Source: Isoetes taiwanensis (Eukaryota > Streptophyta > Lycopodiopsida > Isoetales > Isoetaceae). Taken from it: 64,000 bases of DNA. Where the stretch lies: the NCBI GenBank assembly GCA_021234155.1, contig JAJEKV010000009.1:11230546-11294545 (forward strand). Direction: 5' to 3'. A program made the translations under genes and the position numbers. Shown here one piece after another: positions 11,100-21,567 of the stretch. Position 1 is the first letter of the stretch; each line of letters opens with the position of its first letter. The notes beneath the pieces were generated by a model, which was not told where the DNA came from, did no database searches, and saw only the letters and a program-made list of their open reading frames with translations.

Positions 11100-11419
11100 A
11101 GACCTTATTTATTTTAACAATGCTAATTGCTTTTTGAAACGTTACAAAGATGAAGCCCTTTTTTTTTATATATATATATCTAGAATGTAATGCGAAGGCA
11201 AAGCTTTAAGAGACTATTAAGTAAGAAGCTGCACAAATGAAAAATGAGAAATTGTACGTTTGATTACCATGTTCTTGTCCAAATCTTTGCTTGGCTTGCA
11301 TTGTCTGATGCTTCTACACATGGCACACACATCCTCCTTGTTAGCCATTATCACACATGTTTTTTCCACATTTACATAGACACTTATTACTACAAACTGC
11401 CCTATATCTGCTTGTCTAG
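11100..11419. other. Spacer between two inverted LINE tails
   Basis: A/T-rich, with a TATATATATATA run near 11170. No coding signal. The spacer separates the minus-strand tail at 10.76-11.10 kb from the plus-strand tail at 11.42-11.58 kb. Confidence 0.5.
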
Positions 11420-11575
11420 TATCATTATTACTGCAAAGGTTTTTCCCTTGAAAACCTTTCGAGGCAGGGGTTTTTTAATCCTAGTAGTAATGATTGTACT
11501 AGCCCATTGTATGGGTCCCATGGCCTATTGGTCTCCGTGGACGTTAAAAAATCTATTCTATTCTATTCTTTTGTT
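11420..11575 (+). mobile_element. LINE 3' end (plus)
   Basis: Homologous to the tail at 48590-48741: TTATTACTGCAAAGGTTTTTCCC, then CGAGGCAGGGGTTTTTTAAT, GTATGGGTCCCATGGCC, TTGGTCTCCGTGGACGTTAA and a TCTATTCTATTCTATTC tail. It is severely 5'-truncated and has no coding part. It forms an inverted pair with the minus-strand tail to its left; both carry the same GATTGTACTAGCCCATTGTA variant not found in the other copies. Confidence 0.85.
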
Positions 11576-11579
11576 TTTC

Positions 11580-11902
11580 TTTTTTTAGATTGTGAAACCT
11601 ATCCCATAACAAGCACGCATTCCTGGGATGCCCAATATCTTGGAAGTGAAAATTGCATGTTGCATGTGTCTCAAAGAAAGTCACACATTTGGCAGATATA
11701 TCTAGACAATTCAAGGATATGTTGAAAAAAGGTTTAAATTTATTAGTGGTTCTAATGTGCAAATTGACAGGGTTGGAGAAGCATAAAAATTGTTGGCTTC
11801 CACATATCATATGGTTTTGTTTTTTTTCCTAAATAATCTTAGATATATCTTTGTTGTCAATCCATACTATTGGGAATGTTATAAATATGACCTATTCACA
11901 CA
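11580..11902. other. Intergenic, no gene seen
   Basis: Short A/T-rich stretch with a T9 run near 11820. Nothing recognised. Confidence 0.4.
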
Positions 11903-12354
11903 CAATCAACACACAACTACCATTAACATTATTAACATAAACCATTGCATTTAACACATCTAGATTAAAATCCCCCTTAAACCCCCTTTGGTTTGGGTGC
12001 ATATTCACACGGGGGGTTACGTAGGGCAGCGAGAGCCCTTAAAATATATTCACAATACATGTACAAAATTAACACCATTAAGTACATTCTCTCAAACCTT
12101 ATAGTATTTTGCAAACCTTAATATACAGTATACAAAAACTTGTACATGCATACCCCACAAACGAGGATCGCTATGTACGGTCCAGATCTTGGAATAAAGG
12201 GCAAATATGCCCATCCGACAGCTCTCGTTGCCCGGAGTAACCCCCCGTGTGAATATGCACCCAAACCAAAGGGGGTTTAAGGGGGATTTTAATCTAGATG
12301 TGTTAAATGCAATGGTTTATGTTAATAATGTTAATGGTAGTTGTGTGTTGATTG
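11903..12354. mobile_element. 450-bp foldback element with arms of about 130 bp
   Basis: CAATCAACACACAACTACC at 11903 is mirrored by GGTAGTTGTGTGTTGATTG ending at 12354. The complementarity continues inward through CATTTAACACATCTAGATTA, CCCCTTAAACCCCCTTTGG, GTGCATATTCACACGGGGGG and GGGCARCGAGAG. The central loop of about 180 bp is A/T-rich. No ORF. No clean target duplication was found at the arm ends, so the true termini could lie slightly outside. Confidence 0.85.
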
Positions 12355-13190
12355 TTATATTTAAAAAAATTTTGGGCCCTTCGGGCCCCAACTAAAGAAA
12401 ACATAGGTAAACTTTTATGGGCCTAAATATTAATTACTAAAAAGCACAATAACATGAAGACAAACAAATTATTTCCATGGCAAATGGATTCAATTGATGA
12501 TTGCATGTATGCATTCTTATATACATGGCATTCAAGTATTACCATAGCCAGGAAGCGTTTGTTTCCTCTAGTGAAGATACGTCTGAAAGTAGCAATGTCA
12601 ATAATTTATGGAACTCCTGTGGCAGATAAACACTGCTCAATTCCTCATCCTTGCCTATAACCATTTCATTGTGACGAATCATATCTTAGGTAAATGCCTT
12701 TTCCAACTAGAAAGGGAACAGATAAAGTTTACCTTGCGGACCTTGTGTTGTATAACAAATTGTAAACTGAGGCAATAACAAAAGAAGTAAGGCATTAACC
12801 ATAGATTTCAAGGAACCGCCACGACAAGAAGCCAAAAAAAATTTGTAAAGATAGCAATTGCATGGCTAGCTTAACATCATAAGCTCGTGATTCACCGGGC
12901 CAAATTTTCTATGTTAATTGACGAGATAAATGACCAACAAGTATCAAATTGTTCATTTCCTGATTATGCAATCCTTGCCTTCTTTCCATGTGGAATCTCA
13001 TCCCACCAAGGATGATTGTCACCGATAACCAAATAAGCAACTTTTCAAAGAAGGCTTTCTCGAGTAGCCTTTTGCATTATTATAAACCTGGTCATGATTG
13101 GCCATAGGGCATTCATTCACTAGGGATGATAGAGCCCATCTTCCTATGAAAAAAAAAAAAGTCGCACTTTTCCCCGCAAATCAAAACAAT
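12355..13190. other. No confident gene; possible decayed exons on minus
   Basis: Begins with a GGGCCCTTCGGGCCC palindrome at about 12375. On the minus strand around 12940-13030 a short protein-like piece (NHPWWDEIPHGKKARI) may be a further exon of the unrecognised gene to the right, but no splice sites were established. Confidence 0.3.
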
Positions 13191-13246
13191 AGAATACTTT
13201 CCACTTGCCCTTCTAGAAACAAGAATCCTAACAATATAAAACAGAC

Positions 13247-14028
13247 CTTTTCAGTTGAGACGGACGGTGGAGAACTATGGAGAAGCATACAAAGAGCTAA
13301 ATTACGAGTCTCGTTCATGGCCACAATATCAACACATGGCTCTGTTGCTTCTGCTTCAACCCACTGGATGATTTCCCAAGCACCATAGAAAGAGCTGGCC
13401 ACCTAAATATCTTCTGCTACCTTAAAGATGCATCATGTTCCAGAAACTGGTGCATTATTCTTCGGGAGAGCCCAACATTGAGCCTTGCCGCAACTTTTGC
13501 GGAAGTGATTGGATCAGCTGTACAAAAGTCGCTTCCCATTAAATCAGGATATTTTTGCCTCGCATTGGCATATATACAAAGCCATTTTATTCATATTAGA
13601 AAGTTTTATAATACCTGCAGTGCTAAAATTGCATCTTCAAGGCTTTCTTTCTCATCAAGCAGCAGCTTATTTGTCACGACATCAACTGTTAATGATGCAA
13701 GCCACAAAAGCAAACCAGTATTTTCCATCAAGTATTTTGCCAAGCTAGCGATCTGCAATCTGCAATAACCGAGTTTTAATCCTAGAGTTCCTTACTTGAT
13801 ATTCTGGCAAGACTTGCCAAAAGGATCAACGGCACAAACATGATCGTCACACATGGCTTTACAGCAAAGATTTTTCTCGTTGAGTGAAATATGCGGCAAC
13901 CCATGTGACGAAGCAAATCGCCGCAAAGACGGATTGCGTAAAACCTTATTGGGCGGAGTCCATTTCCATCTCCATGTACCCTCGTATCTTCTCGCATCAC
14001 TCAACTTTGGGCCCGATACCAATAACCA
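13247..14028 (-). pseudogene. Unrecognised multi-exon gene, four exon-like blocks
   Basis: Four blocks on the minus strand fit together with splice signals. Block 1, about 14028-13796: LPHISLNEKNLCCKAMCDDH, VCAVDPFGKSCQNI; donor GTAAGG. Block 2, 13759-13615: acceptor TTGCAG, SLAKYLMENTGLLLWLASLT, LLLDEKESLEDAILALQ; donor GTATTA. Block 3, about 13575-13421: RQKYPDLMGSDFCTADPITS, AARLNVGLSRRIMHQFLEHD; donor GTAGCA. Block 4, 13394-13247: acceptor CCAG, SFYGAWEIIQWVEAEATEPC, NETRNLALCMLLHS; ends before GTCTG. Phases agree at the 1/2 and 3/4 joins. Between blocks 2 and 3 there are only about 40 bp, two in-frame stops and no acceptor, so either the intron is unusual or the gene is damaged. I do not recognise the family; codon use and Leu-rich helices look genuine. 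Confidence 0.5.
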
Positions 14029-14029
14029 A

Positions 14030-15156
14030 CTTCAAAGAAGAAGAAAGCATGCATGTGTGAAGGTGAACGGCAGAGCATGGATACTCTGCACCGAAAATGA
14101 ATGCACCACATATGGAGAAGTTGACGAGGCTGTATTGAGAAGACCAGCAAGAAGGATTGAAGAGAGGAAACCGCCGGACCCTAAAATCGAACCCTAAAGT
14201 TGAATGGCTCGTTGCTTGCATGGCCTTCATAAAATAAAATTAATTAAGTTTTTAAGGAACAAAAACATGCAAGGCAAAACCATTGCAAAACCATAGGTAA
14301 AATGCCATTCAAATATGAGAATCCAGTGTGCACTCTAGATATACTGATTAGTATGCCTCGTGCAATACGCCCATGAAATCATATAAAAACCATGCCAAAA
14401 AGCGTATAAAATCACAAAAAAACCCCCTGTTATAATGCTACATATTCCTTTTGAGCAGCAACCTATGCGTTATGAACAATTATATCCGTGAAAAAGACAT
14501 CATTTTTAACAATTGAAGCATGTGAAAGAGATTATTATCAACTGAATCCCCTTAGTAGAAACCTTAGGATTGTTAAGTTAGCCAATGTCAATGTCAAAAG
14601 ATAAAATGTATTTCCATGACTTGGCATTAACATTGGCGTTAATGTCAATGTTGATGAGATTGTTGAATGTCAATTTTGATTAAACTAATAAACTGGCAAC
14701 TTTATGAAATCAGTAAACATTTGCCCAACTTGAATTTGTTTCTGCTTTGCAATTAGAAACCCAACATTAGCCACTACAGTTCAACACAACACAAGATTAC
14801 TACAATTGTCAATTGCAATAAATGCGAGAATACCAACTAGCAACCCAAGATTAACGACTCCAACTAGCAACCCAACATGAACAACTTAGAATACCAACTA
14901 GCAACCCAACATGAACAACTTAGAACTTCACTAAGTAGGCGACAAAATTATTGTCATTGGGATGACTATAATAAATGCAAAAATACATAAAATATATTGT
15001 CTAGCAATAGTTGAAATACAACGATCATAAGATTTGGCACTAATATGACTACTTACAATGAAATTGAAACATGTAGAATTGCGCTTAGCCAAACAAAAAT
15101 TGGAAAAGGAACGAAGATTCTTGGCATTTTGAACCACGAGTATCCACGAGTATTGA
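14030..15156. other. A/T-rich intergenic with a short tandem repeat
   Basis: No gene seen. At about 14829-14926 a unit of about 36 bp (AATACCAACTAGCAACCCAA, then CATGAACAACTTAG) is repeated two to three times. This DNA is probably continuous with the sequence after 19264, from which it was split by the LINE. Confidence 0.5.
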
Positions 15157-15222
15157 AGCTTCAAGCCAGTTGTTTTTTTTTTTTGAAGAACATGTTTTAC
15201 TTCATATTATACACTCAAAATA

Positions 15223-18200
15223 TTACGAAGTACTGCCAGAAGTAAGAAATGTCCCTGAAGCATCAATCACTTTTAGATGATCACTCCATATTGGAATTTT
15301 AATACAATCAGGCCAATTGGAGATCTGAAAGCAATTATACAACTTCTTACGAATTTCTTGAAGCACCATCTGAGAAGAAATACGCTTATCATAAAAGACC
15401 TTTCTTCGCCTTCGCTTCCATACACTCCATATTAGCCAAGACTTTGCCATGTGAAATGCAATCCTTTTAGAAGCAGTCCACTGATTTGGATAAATACCCA
15501 AAAGAAAGTGCTGACTATCCAAAGATACTCCAAAAAGAGAATGCAGGCAGGACTTAAGACTACTCAGCTCTGCACACAAATATAAACAGTGCTCCAATGT
15601 TTCAATACACCGCTCACACATTGGGCAAAGTGGGCTTACTCCCGGCTTAAAGCGATGAACCATCTGATTAACTCTCAAAGAGCGATGAATCACCTGCCAA
15701 AGTAGAACATTTACCTTTGGAGGATTATATTTAGACCAAACAAGGTTCCAGATGGATTGCCATTGAGAAGGCAAAGTCTGTAAGTGCCATTTTCGAGAAG
15801 GTGATAAAATACTTGAGGAGGTAAGCAATCTGTAGCAGGAACTTACTAGCTTCTTGCCTTCTTTAATACCTTGAACAAAGTTCCAGCATCTCTTGTTACC
15901 CACCTTCTTAATTAGAGGAAGAGCACTTGCTACATAAGCCCATATAGTGATATCTTTATCCAACAACCCATATGTCTCCTGAAACCATTGCCAAGGAGCA
16001 ATGTCAATACCAAAATACCACTGTTCAATAGAAATAATACCTGCTCTTTTCCACCTCGTTTGGGAATGCACATGCATAAATTCTACAACTGGGTGTAGTT
16101 GTCCATGAGTATACAAAGGCAACCACAGAAAGGAGGAAGATGCCTGGAGACAAGCTTCCCAATCAAATGTAATCACCTGCTGGACTACCTTCCAGGCCCG
16201 AAGCAAGCCTTTCAGTACTGGAGAGGCATGTGAATAAGCTTTCAATGGATATAACAATGCCCAAGGGAGCTCAATTCTCACACCTCGCTTATGAAAAACC
16301 ATAGACTTCTTTACTGATTGTTTGAGTAACTTCATACCTGGTGATGCACAATCATCTTTCAACAAACTGAACAATAGCTTAGAAGCTAAGACCGTACCCT
16401 GTAAAGAAAGATCCAACATACCAAGTCCTCCTTGTTGTTTAAACAACATACATTTCTTCCACGCCACCTTCACAGTGCCTCCTTGATCAGTACACCATAC
16501 AAAATCTCTTACAATCTTTTTTTTCTCTGCAAACTTAGAAGCTGGAGCCAATAGAACCGAAACCAAATAAATATGTGTATTGTTCAATACTGACTTAGCT
16601 ATTTGAATTCTATCTGCCAAGGATAACTTTGAACCTCTCCACCAAATCAGTTGCCTTTGTAAATTTAAGATAATTTCATCCCATGCTTCATTCATGTCAA
16701 TATCTAGACCAAAGGGGACTCCTAGAAGCTTTGTCTTTGCAGATGGTAAAGCAACCTTCTAGGCATACTCATATAAAAAATGCGGAACTGCTTCCTTCCC
16801 CACCCATAAGGCACTACACTTAGCCCAATTAAGGAGACAACCAGATGCAATTGAAAATATATCCAAAATCTTTTTGATTATCTGCACATTATTCTCTTCA
16901 CCATCCACTAGCAAGAAGGTATCGTCTGCAAACTGATTAACCAAAACCTGTTCACCTTCCACCAATAATAATCCCTTTACCAAACCATCCTTTTCAGCCT
17001 CATGCAATAGTTGGGAAAGTCCTTCTGCCACTATAGTAAACAAAAAAGGAGCTAAAGGGCAACCTTGCCTTATTCTCCGTTCAATTGGAAAAAGCACCAA
17101 TGGTTCTCCATGATACAGTACTACCCCCTTAGTAGAAATCAACATTTTATGCATCATAGATCGGAAACCAGACCCAAATCCCAATTTCAAAAGCATGGCA
17201 TCCAAGAAAGTCCACTTCACACTATCATAAGCTTTAGCAAAATCCAATTTTAAATATAGAAGATTTTGACCTGAACATTGAGTCCAATGAACTCCTTCAT
17301 ATGCTGCCACTATATTATGAAAAATTTGTCGACCTGGAAGAAAGCCTGACGAAGCCGCATCTATTCTCAATCCCAAAACCTGTTTAAGTCTTTCTGCATA
17401 GGCTTTTGCAATAATTTTATAGATAGTAGATAGAAGAGTTATTGGGCGCCAATCATGAATGCTCACATGTTCTTTCACTTTAGGAATAAGAGAAATCAAA
17501 CCCGTATTCAAAATCCTATCAAATTGATGTGAAGTACACAAATCTTTGTATGCCTCCATAATGCTCACTGACGTCCATTCCCAATACCTTTTAAAAAATT
17601 CTACAGGGATACCATCCATACCTGGACATTTATCTGAAGCCAACTCAAATGTTGTTGCTCGCAATTCAGACATGGACAGTGGGGCCTCTAACAATTGAGA
17701 TTCCTCTTGTGAAAGAATTGCATGAACCTTAGAAAGCACAATATCCTGCATTACATCTTCATGAGGCATAAAAAAAGTTTCAAAGTATTGAGTAAGGGAC
17801 TGCTTAATCCCATTTGGCTCTGTCATTACCCTCCCATCCGGCCGAGATAAAGAGTGCATAGTAGCAGCATACCTCTTCTGCTTTGAAGCTCTAAAAAACA
17901 GCTTATTACAACGATCTCCATCTTTCAGCCAGGTTAATCCAGATTTAACTCGTGCTGATTGAATTTGGGCCACTTCAAGACCACGAATAGCATCAATAAC
18001 CTGTTGCAATCTAAAAGAGTCCGTACCCACTTTCTTAAGCTCCTCTAATTCAGCATATAACTTACTTAATGTCTCTTTTTCTTCACGAACTCGTTGCGCT
18101 CCTCACCTTTTCGCAAAAATCTTGACATTTGTTAAAGCCTCAACAATTCTTCGCATACCATGTTGTTGAGATGAAGCCTTTTGCCAAGCCTCCTGACATC

Positions 18201-18999
18201 CTGCTTCAAACTCCTCATTAGGCAACCATCTAGTATTCAATTTAAATACCGTTTTTCTCTTTTGTCGACTATGAGTAAGTTCACGATTTTCAAGAATTTG
18301 AGGATTATGGTCCGAGACTGCTTGTGCCAAATAATTAAGCCTCCATAACCGTGGACATATATCACAAAGCACACTATTTGCATACATTCGATCATGACGA
18401 GCAGGTGACAATCCTGGGCCAACCCAATTATTAGTCCAAGTAAAAGATGAATCTCCATCAACTTCCATAAACCCATGTTGAAAGAGTAACTTCTGTTACT
18501 GCTGCCGTTCAAAGCCGCTTACAATCTGTCCACCACCTAATCTGTCTTGTGCTGATTCGACCATATTGAAATCCCCTACTAAAAGCCAAGCCACATTTTC
18601 TCCCCATTTTGGTATCTTATTACATAAAGAAGCCCATAAAGTTGCTCTTTTTCTAGGAATATTAGATGCATATACATTAATGATACCACATTCTTGAAGT
18701 CCTTGCTTCCATTTAATTACTGTCTACCTTCCGAATTTATCTTTTGCTATAAATGTGACATGAACATCCATACTCCAGGCTGTCATTGTACCACCCCGAG
18801 CCTTGCCTGAAGTACTTATTATAGCAGAAGTTTGCTTCCCAAACAAATTCATCACTGGAACAGCCCTGCCTCTATCACATTTATGCTCTTGAATACATAA
18901 AATATCTGGATTAATGTGTTTAATTAAATTAGCCAACCTCTGCCATTTTTGAGGAGATGAACGTGCTCCTCTCACATTCCAAGACATGATCTTAAGCAT
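15223..18999 (-). pseudogene. LINE ORF2: endonuclease, reverse transcriptase, zinc knuckle; four in-frame stops
   Basis: One continuous frame of 1259 codons, beginning MLKIMSWNVRGARSSPQKW (endonuclease N terminus) and ending at 15223. Domains in order: endonuclease (CIQEHKCD; LLVGDFNMVESAQDRL; SDHNPQIL), reverse transcriptase (SDKCPGMDGIPVEFFK; DWRPITLLSTIYKIIAKA; LDFAKAYDSVKW; RIRQGCPLAPFLFT; catalytic NQFADDTFLL near 16930), thumb, and a C-terminal CPMC-x8-HCLYLC zinc finger. Four stops interrupt it: TAG 18724-18726, TAA 18496-18498, TGA 18103-18105 and TAG 16759-16761. All lie in the same frame and no frameshift exists. Each stop can come from a Gln or Arg codon (CAG, CAA, CGA) by a single C-to-T change. 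As it stands it cannot make active protein. Confidence 0.93.
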
Positions 19000-19231
19000 G
19001 AGGTATTTTGGATTTCTTCTTCCTCCTCTTTTTTGATGAGGCTTTTCCCACTTTTACTTCAGTTTCCTGTGGCTTATATAATACCAAGGCCTGGGCCATG
19101 TTATGCTCACTAATATCACCAGCAATAAAGGAATTTAGACCACAACTATCCTTGTGCCTATCTTCCTCCTCAGATGAATCATCACCAGTCCCTGACTCTA
19201 TGATATCACCGTTATCCAGGTTATGCTTCAC
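18992..19231 (-). pseudogene. LINE ORF1 C-terminal end
   Basis: An acidic then strongly basic tail (SGTGDDSSEEEDRHKD; KKRRKKKSKIPHA) ending in TAA at 18992-18994. The stop overlaps the ATG of ORF2 at 18999-18997 in another frame, so the two ORFs overlap by 8 nt, an arrangement that favours termination-reinitiation. Upstream it is closed by a TGA and the element's truncated 5' end, so the RNA-binding part of ORF1 is missing. Confidence 0.7.
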
Positions 19232-19256
19232 CCTTGCTTTTCATCCAGCTTCAAGC

Positions 19257-19400
19257 CAGTTGTTGCACTGGAAATGCCCAAGCTTTTGTATATGGAATGC
19301 GCGTGGCTATAAATTGTGTGTTCCATTGTTGCACTGGAAATGCCTAAACTTTTGTATATGAAATACGTGTGACAAGAATACAATTTGTATATTCCATTGT
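19257..19400. repeat. Two tandem copies of a unit of about 68 bp
   Basis: TTGTTGCACTGGAAATGCC, CTTTTGTATATG and GTGTTCCATTGTTG recur at about 19261 and 19327. They sit in the flank just outside the LINE, inside the sequence that ends in the Helitron-like terminus. Confidence 0.7.
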
Positions 19401-19489
19401 TGTCTTACAATCTTCAAATGCAAATTTTAATGCTCCAAATCTTTTTTTCTTTCAAGTATTAAACAACCACCCCTTCAAATTGTCATGAA

Positions 19490-19517
19490 GCCCGGCAACG
19501 CCGGGCACCATAACTAG
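19490..19517 (+). mobile_element. Helitron-type 3' terminus (hairpin plus CTAG)
   Basis: GCCCGGC-AAC-GCCGGGC forms a 7-bp GC-rich hairpin at 19490-19506. Seven bases later comes CTAG (19514-19517) followed by T. This matches the Helitron 3' rule (hairpin, about 10 nt, CTRR, insertion before T). The 5' TC terminus was not located, so the extent is unknown. The LINE at 15.2-19.3 kb would then be nested in this Helitron. No RepHel helicase coding was seen, so it would be non-autonomous. Confidence 0.6.
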
Positions 19518-19519
19518 TC

Positions 19520-19955
19520 TATCTATCTTTTGATTTACCTTCAATATAATTAGTTAAACCATTGCTTATGACATTAGACCTGTTTATTCCCATCCAAAAT
19601 ACCCTTGAACCAAAAGATCTTACTACATGTAATCCATTTGAACATCCCAAGTAGTTTTCTTTTGTTAAAATTAATGTGCCCACTCTTACTTATTTGAGTG
19701 TGTTGTCTTAGGCATAGGCTGGTGGTCCTACTCAGTGGATCATGATTGTCCTTTAAGATTTTAATCTCGCCTGTGCAGTTGTATCTTTCTTTTGGCTTGG
19801 ACTTTCAATATAGTTTGACATCCTTCAACAAAAAAATTTGATCATGTCATCTTCATCATCTAAGCAAACTCCATCAACTATCTTATGAATTTAGAAAGTG
19901 CATCATTTCAGCCGTACGCAATTTACACTTTAGGATAAGTCTTATGCAATTTATA
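19520..19955. other. Intergenic, A/T-rich
   Basis: No coding signal or repeat recognised. Confidence 0.4.
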
Positions 19956-19959
19956 GTTT

Positions 19960-20330
19960 AGGATATATATTTCACAAACCCATAACGAGATCTCCCCAAA
20001 GTGTCGCACAACCAAAATATCGACATTTTCCAAGTCTTCTTCCTACCATATTGCTAGTGCCATTATAAAGTTTTTCACTTTTTTCTCGTTTATCCTTCCT
20101 TTAGCAAACATTGCTATGGAGGAAAGGTCTTACTTTCTCAATTTGCACTCGACTTCCAATAAAGTGGAAATGATTTGCTCAAAAGTAAGTGTTCTACAAT
20201 TTGAAAAGTGGTTACAACATTACTGAAAGAAGGTGGAAGGCTTTGGAATAAAATTGCCTTCGCGTCATCTTCCTCTACTCTTGCGTTGATCTCAAGAAAT
20301 TCACTTAGAATGGATCTCAACTTAGATGTT
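19960..20330 (-). pseudogene. Copia-type gag remnant
   Basis: Minus-strand peptides in two or three frames match the gag part of Ty1/Copia polyproteins: LSEFLEINARVEEDDAKAIL and SLPPSFSNVVTTF, then after a frame change TLTFEQIISTLLEVECKLRK, then a degenerate zinc-knuckle-like KCRYFGCATL. The usual order (UBN2-type gag helix bundle, E-rich linker, CCHC) is kept. No protease, integrase or RT is present nearby. It is a short decayed fragment. Confidence 0.6.
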
Positions 20331-20643
20331 CAGTAAAACTTTCTTCTTCATCCATACTAATTTCAAATAGCTTTCTGTTTACAAGTACCTTTGAATACAT
20401 AAATTGTGCTCTAAAAAATCCATAAGCATTAGAAAATTAAAATCCAATACATTGATATAACATATTATTAATTAAAATGTCATGCATAAATTTTGAAAAT
20501 AAAAATAGGACATTCATAATTCTTAAAATCAATGTTGCCATATAGGTTCTTCGAGCCAATAGCACATAGTACTAAAATGTTGATATTACTAATATACTGC
20601 AAATTATACACACCTTGAAAGTTAAATAGCAATGTTTATAAAA
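20331..20643. other. 3' flank of the COMT-like gene
   Basis: A/T-rich, no coding signal. It should hold the transcript's 3' UTR and polyadenylation site. Confidence 0.4.
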
Positions 20644-21567
20644 TTAGGGGCAAGAATAAGTGGATATGGTGATGGTATCTGGGATCCATGAAAGGTACTC
20701 CACTTTGCATCTGTGGTACTCTGTTGCAAGTTCTTGTGCATTTTTTTTCAGGTATTGCCAAAACTTAGGAGAGCCGGGAAAGCCCATATTATCAGCAAAC
20801 ACCACACTTCCTTGCACCAAGAGCTTTTCTTTCTTTATAAGGGCATAATCTGATAAATAGCTATCTTTATCATGGTCTAAGAATAGAAAATCGATATGGG
20901 TTGCATTTTGCTCCTTCAAAATGTTCTTTAACTTCTCAATAACGTGAGTAAGGGTTCCATCCAACACTTCAATTTTGGTGCTTAAACCTGAAAAAATGTT
21001 TGTCTGCCACTTTAGTGTTGTTATTTAAATCTAAAAGTGGAACTAAATTTATAGGTCGTAATTTCAAAAATGGAATGAGTAGAGGAATGAACCTAAGATC
21101 TTTAAGATTTTTTCACTAAAGCTTTATGTACCTGCATGTTGAATCATTTGCCGAGCTACCTTTGCAATATACGGATCAAACTCAACAGTAATAAGAAGGT
21201 TATTAGATTGTTGCATCCTTGAAGCCATACGAATAGCAGAGTAGCCACAATAGGTTCCTAGCTCGAGCACCAACTTTGGTTTTTGTTTATCAATGGCTTC
21301 ATCTAGAAATCTTCCTTTTTGGTCACCAATGTTCATAAACCAAGTCCCTTGCTTTGCATATCTATCTATAGTTTGCAAAACCGATTGAGCGTCACCTTCT
21401 CTAGCTTCTTTTAGAACATAATCCAAAAGAGCTTGCTCTCTTTCCCCTCCGAGTTGTCCACAAACGTTGCCATGCTTGATCATACTAAACATTCCTCGAA
21501 TGAAAGAAAATGTTAACTTAATACCCAACATCTTGGTATGCTTCAAGAATGATAGCAACTCGTTCAT
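20644..21567 (-). CDS. Catechol O-methyltransferase-like (animal/fungal COMT type), two exons
   Basis: Exon 1, 21567-21132, starts MNELLSFLKHTKM. Exon 2, 20987-20644, ends at a stop. The intron 21131-20988 has GTACAT and TTTTTTCAG borders, and phase 1 is restored to Gly. The product is about 259 aa, close to membrane-bound mammalian COMT. SAM-binding motif I is LVLELGTYCGYSAIRMA; ITVEFDPYIAK follows the second strand. The Mg site appears complete: DFLFLDHDKDSY supplies Asp and the catalytic Lys, and VVFADNMGFPGSP the Asp-Asn pair. A basic, hydrophobic N terminus (about 30 aa) may be an anchor. The family transfers methyl from SAM to a catechol hydroxyl. It differs from plant lignin COMT and from CCoAOMT. 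No disruption was seen, so it is the best candidate for a working host gene here. Confidence 0.88.

Larger units (their letters stand above)
15157..19264 (-). mobile_element. L1-like LINE, 5'-truncated, with 18-bp target duplications
   Basis: AGCTTCAAGCCAGTTGTT occurs at 15157-15174 and again at 19247-19264, flanking a minus-strand element of about 4.07 kb. The element's 3' end is a poly-A tail (poly-T on plus, up to 15184). It contains the C-terminal end of an ORF1 and a full-length ORF2 frame. The long duplication and poly-A tail are the marks of target-primed reverse transcription. The ORF1 frame is closed upstream by a TGA a few codons before the element's end, so the 5' end is truncated within ORF1. 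Confidence 0.95.

Noticed and set aside
15223-18999. Programmed readthrough or stop-codon recoding in the LINE
   Set aside because: Three different stop codons with no shared context. C-to-T decay is simpler.
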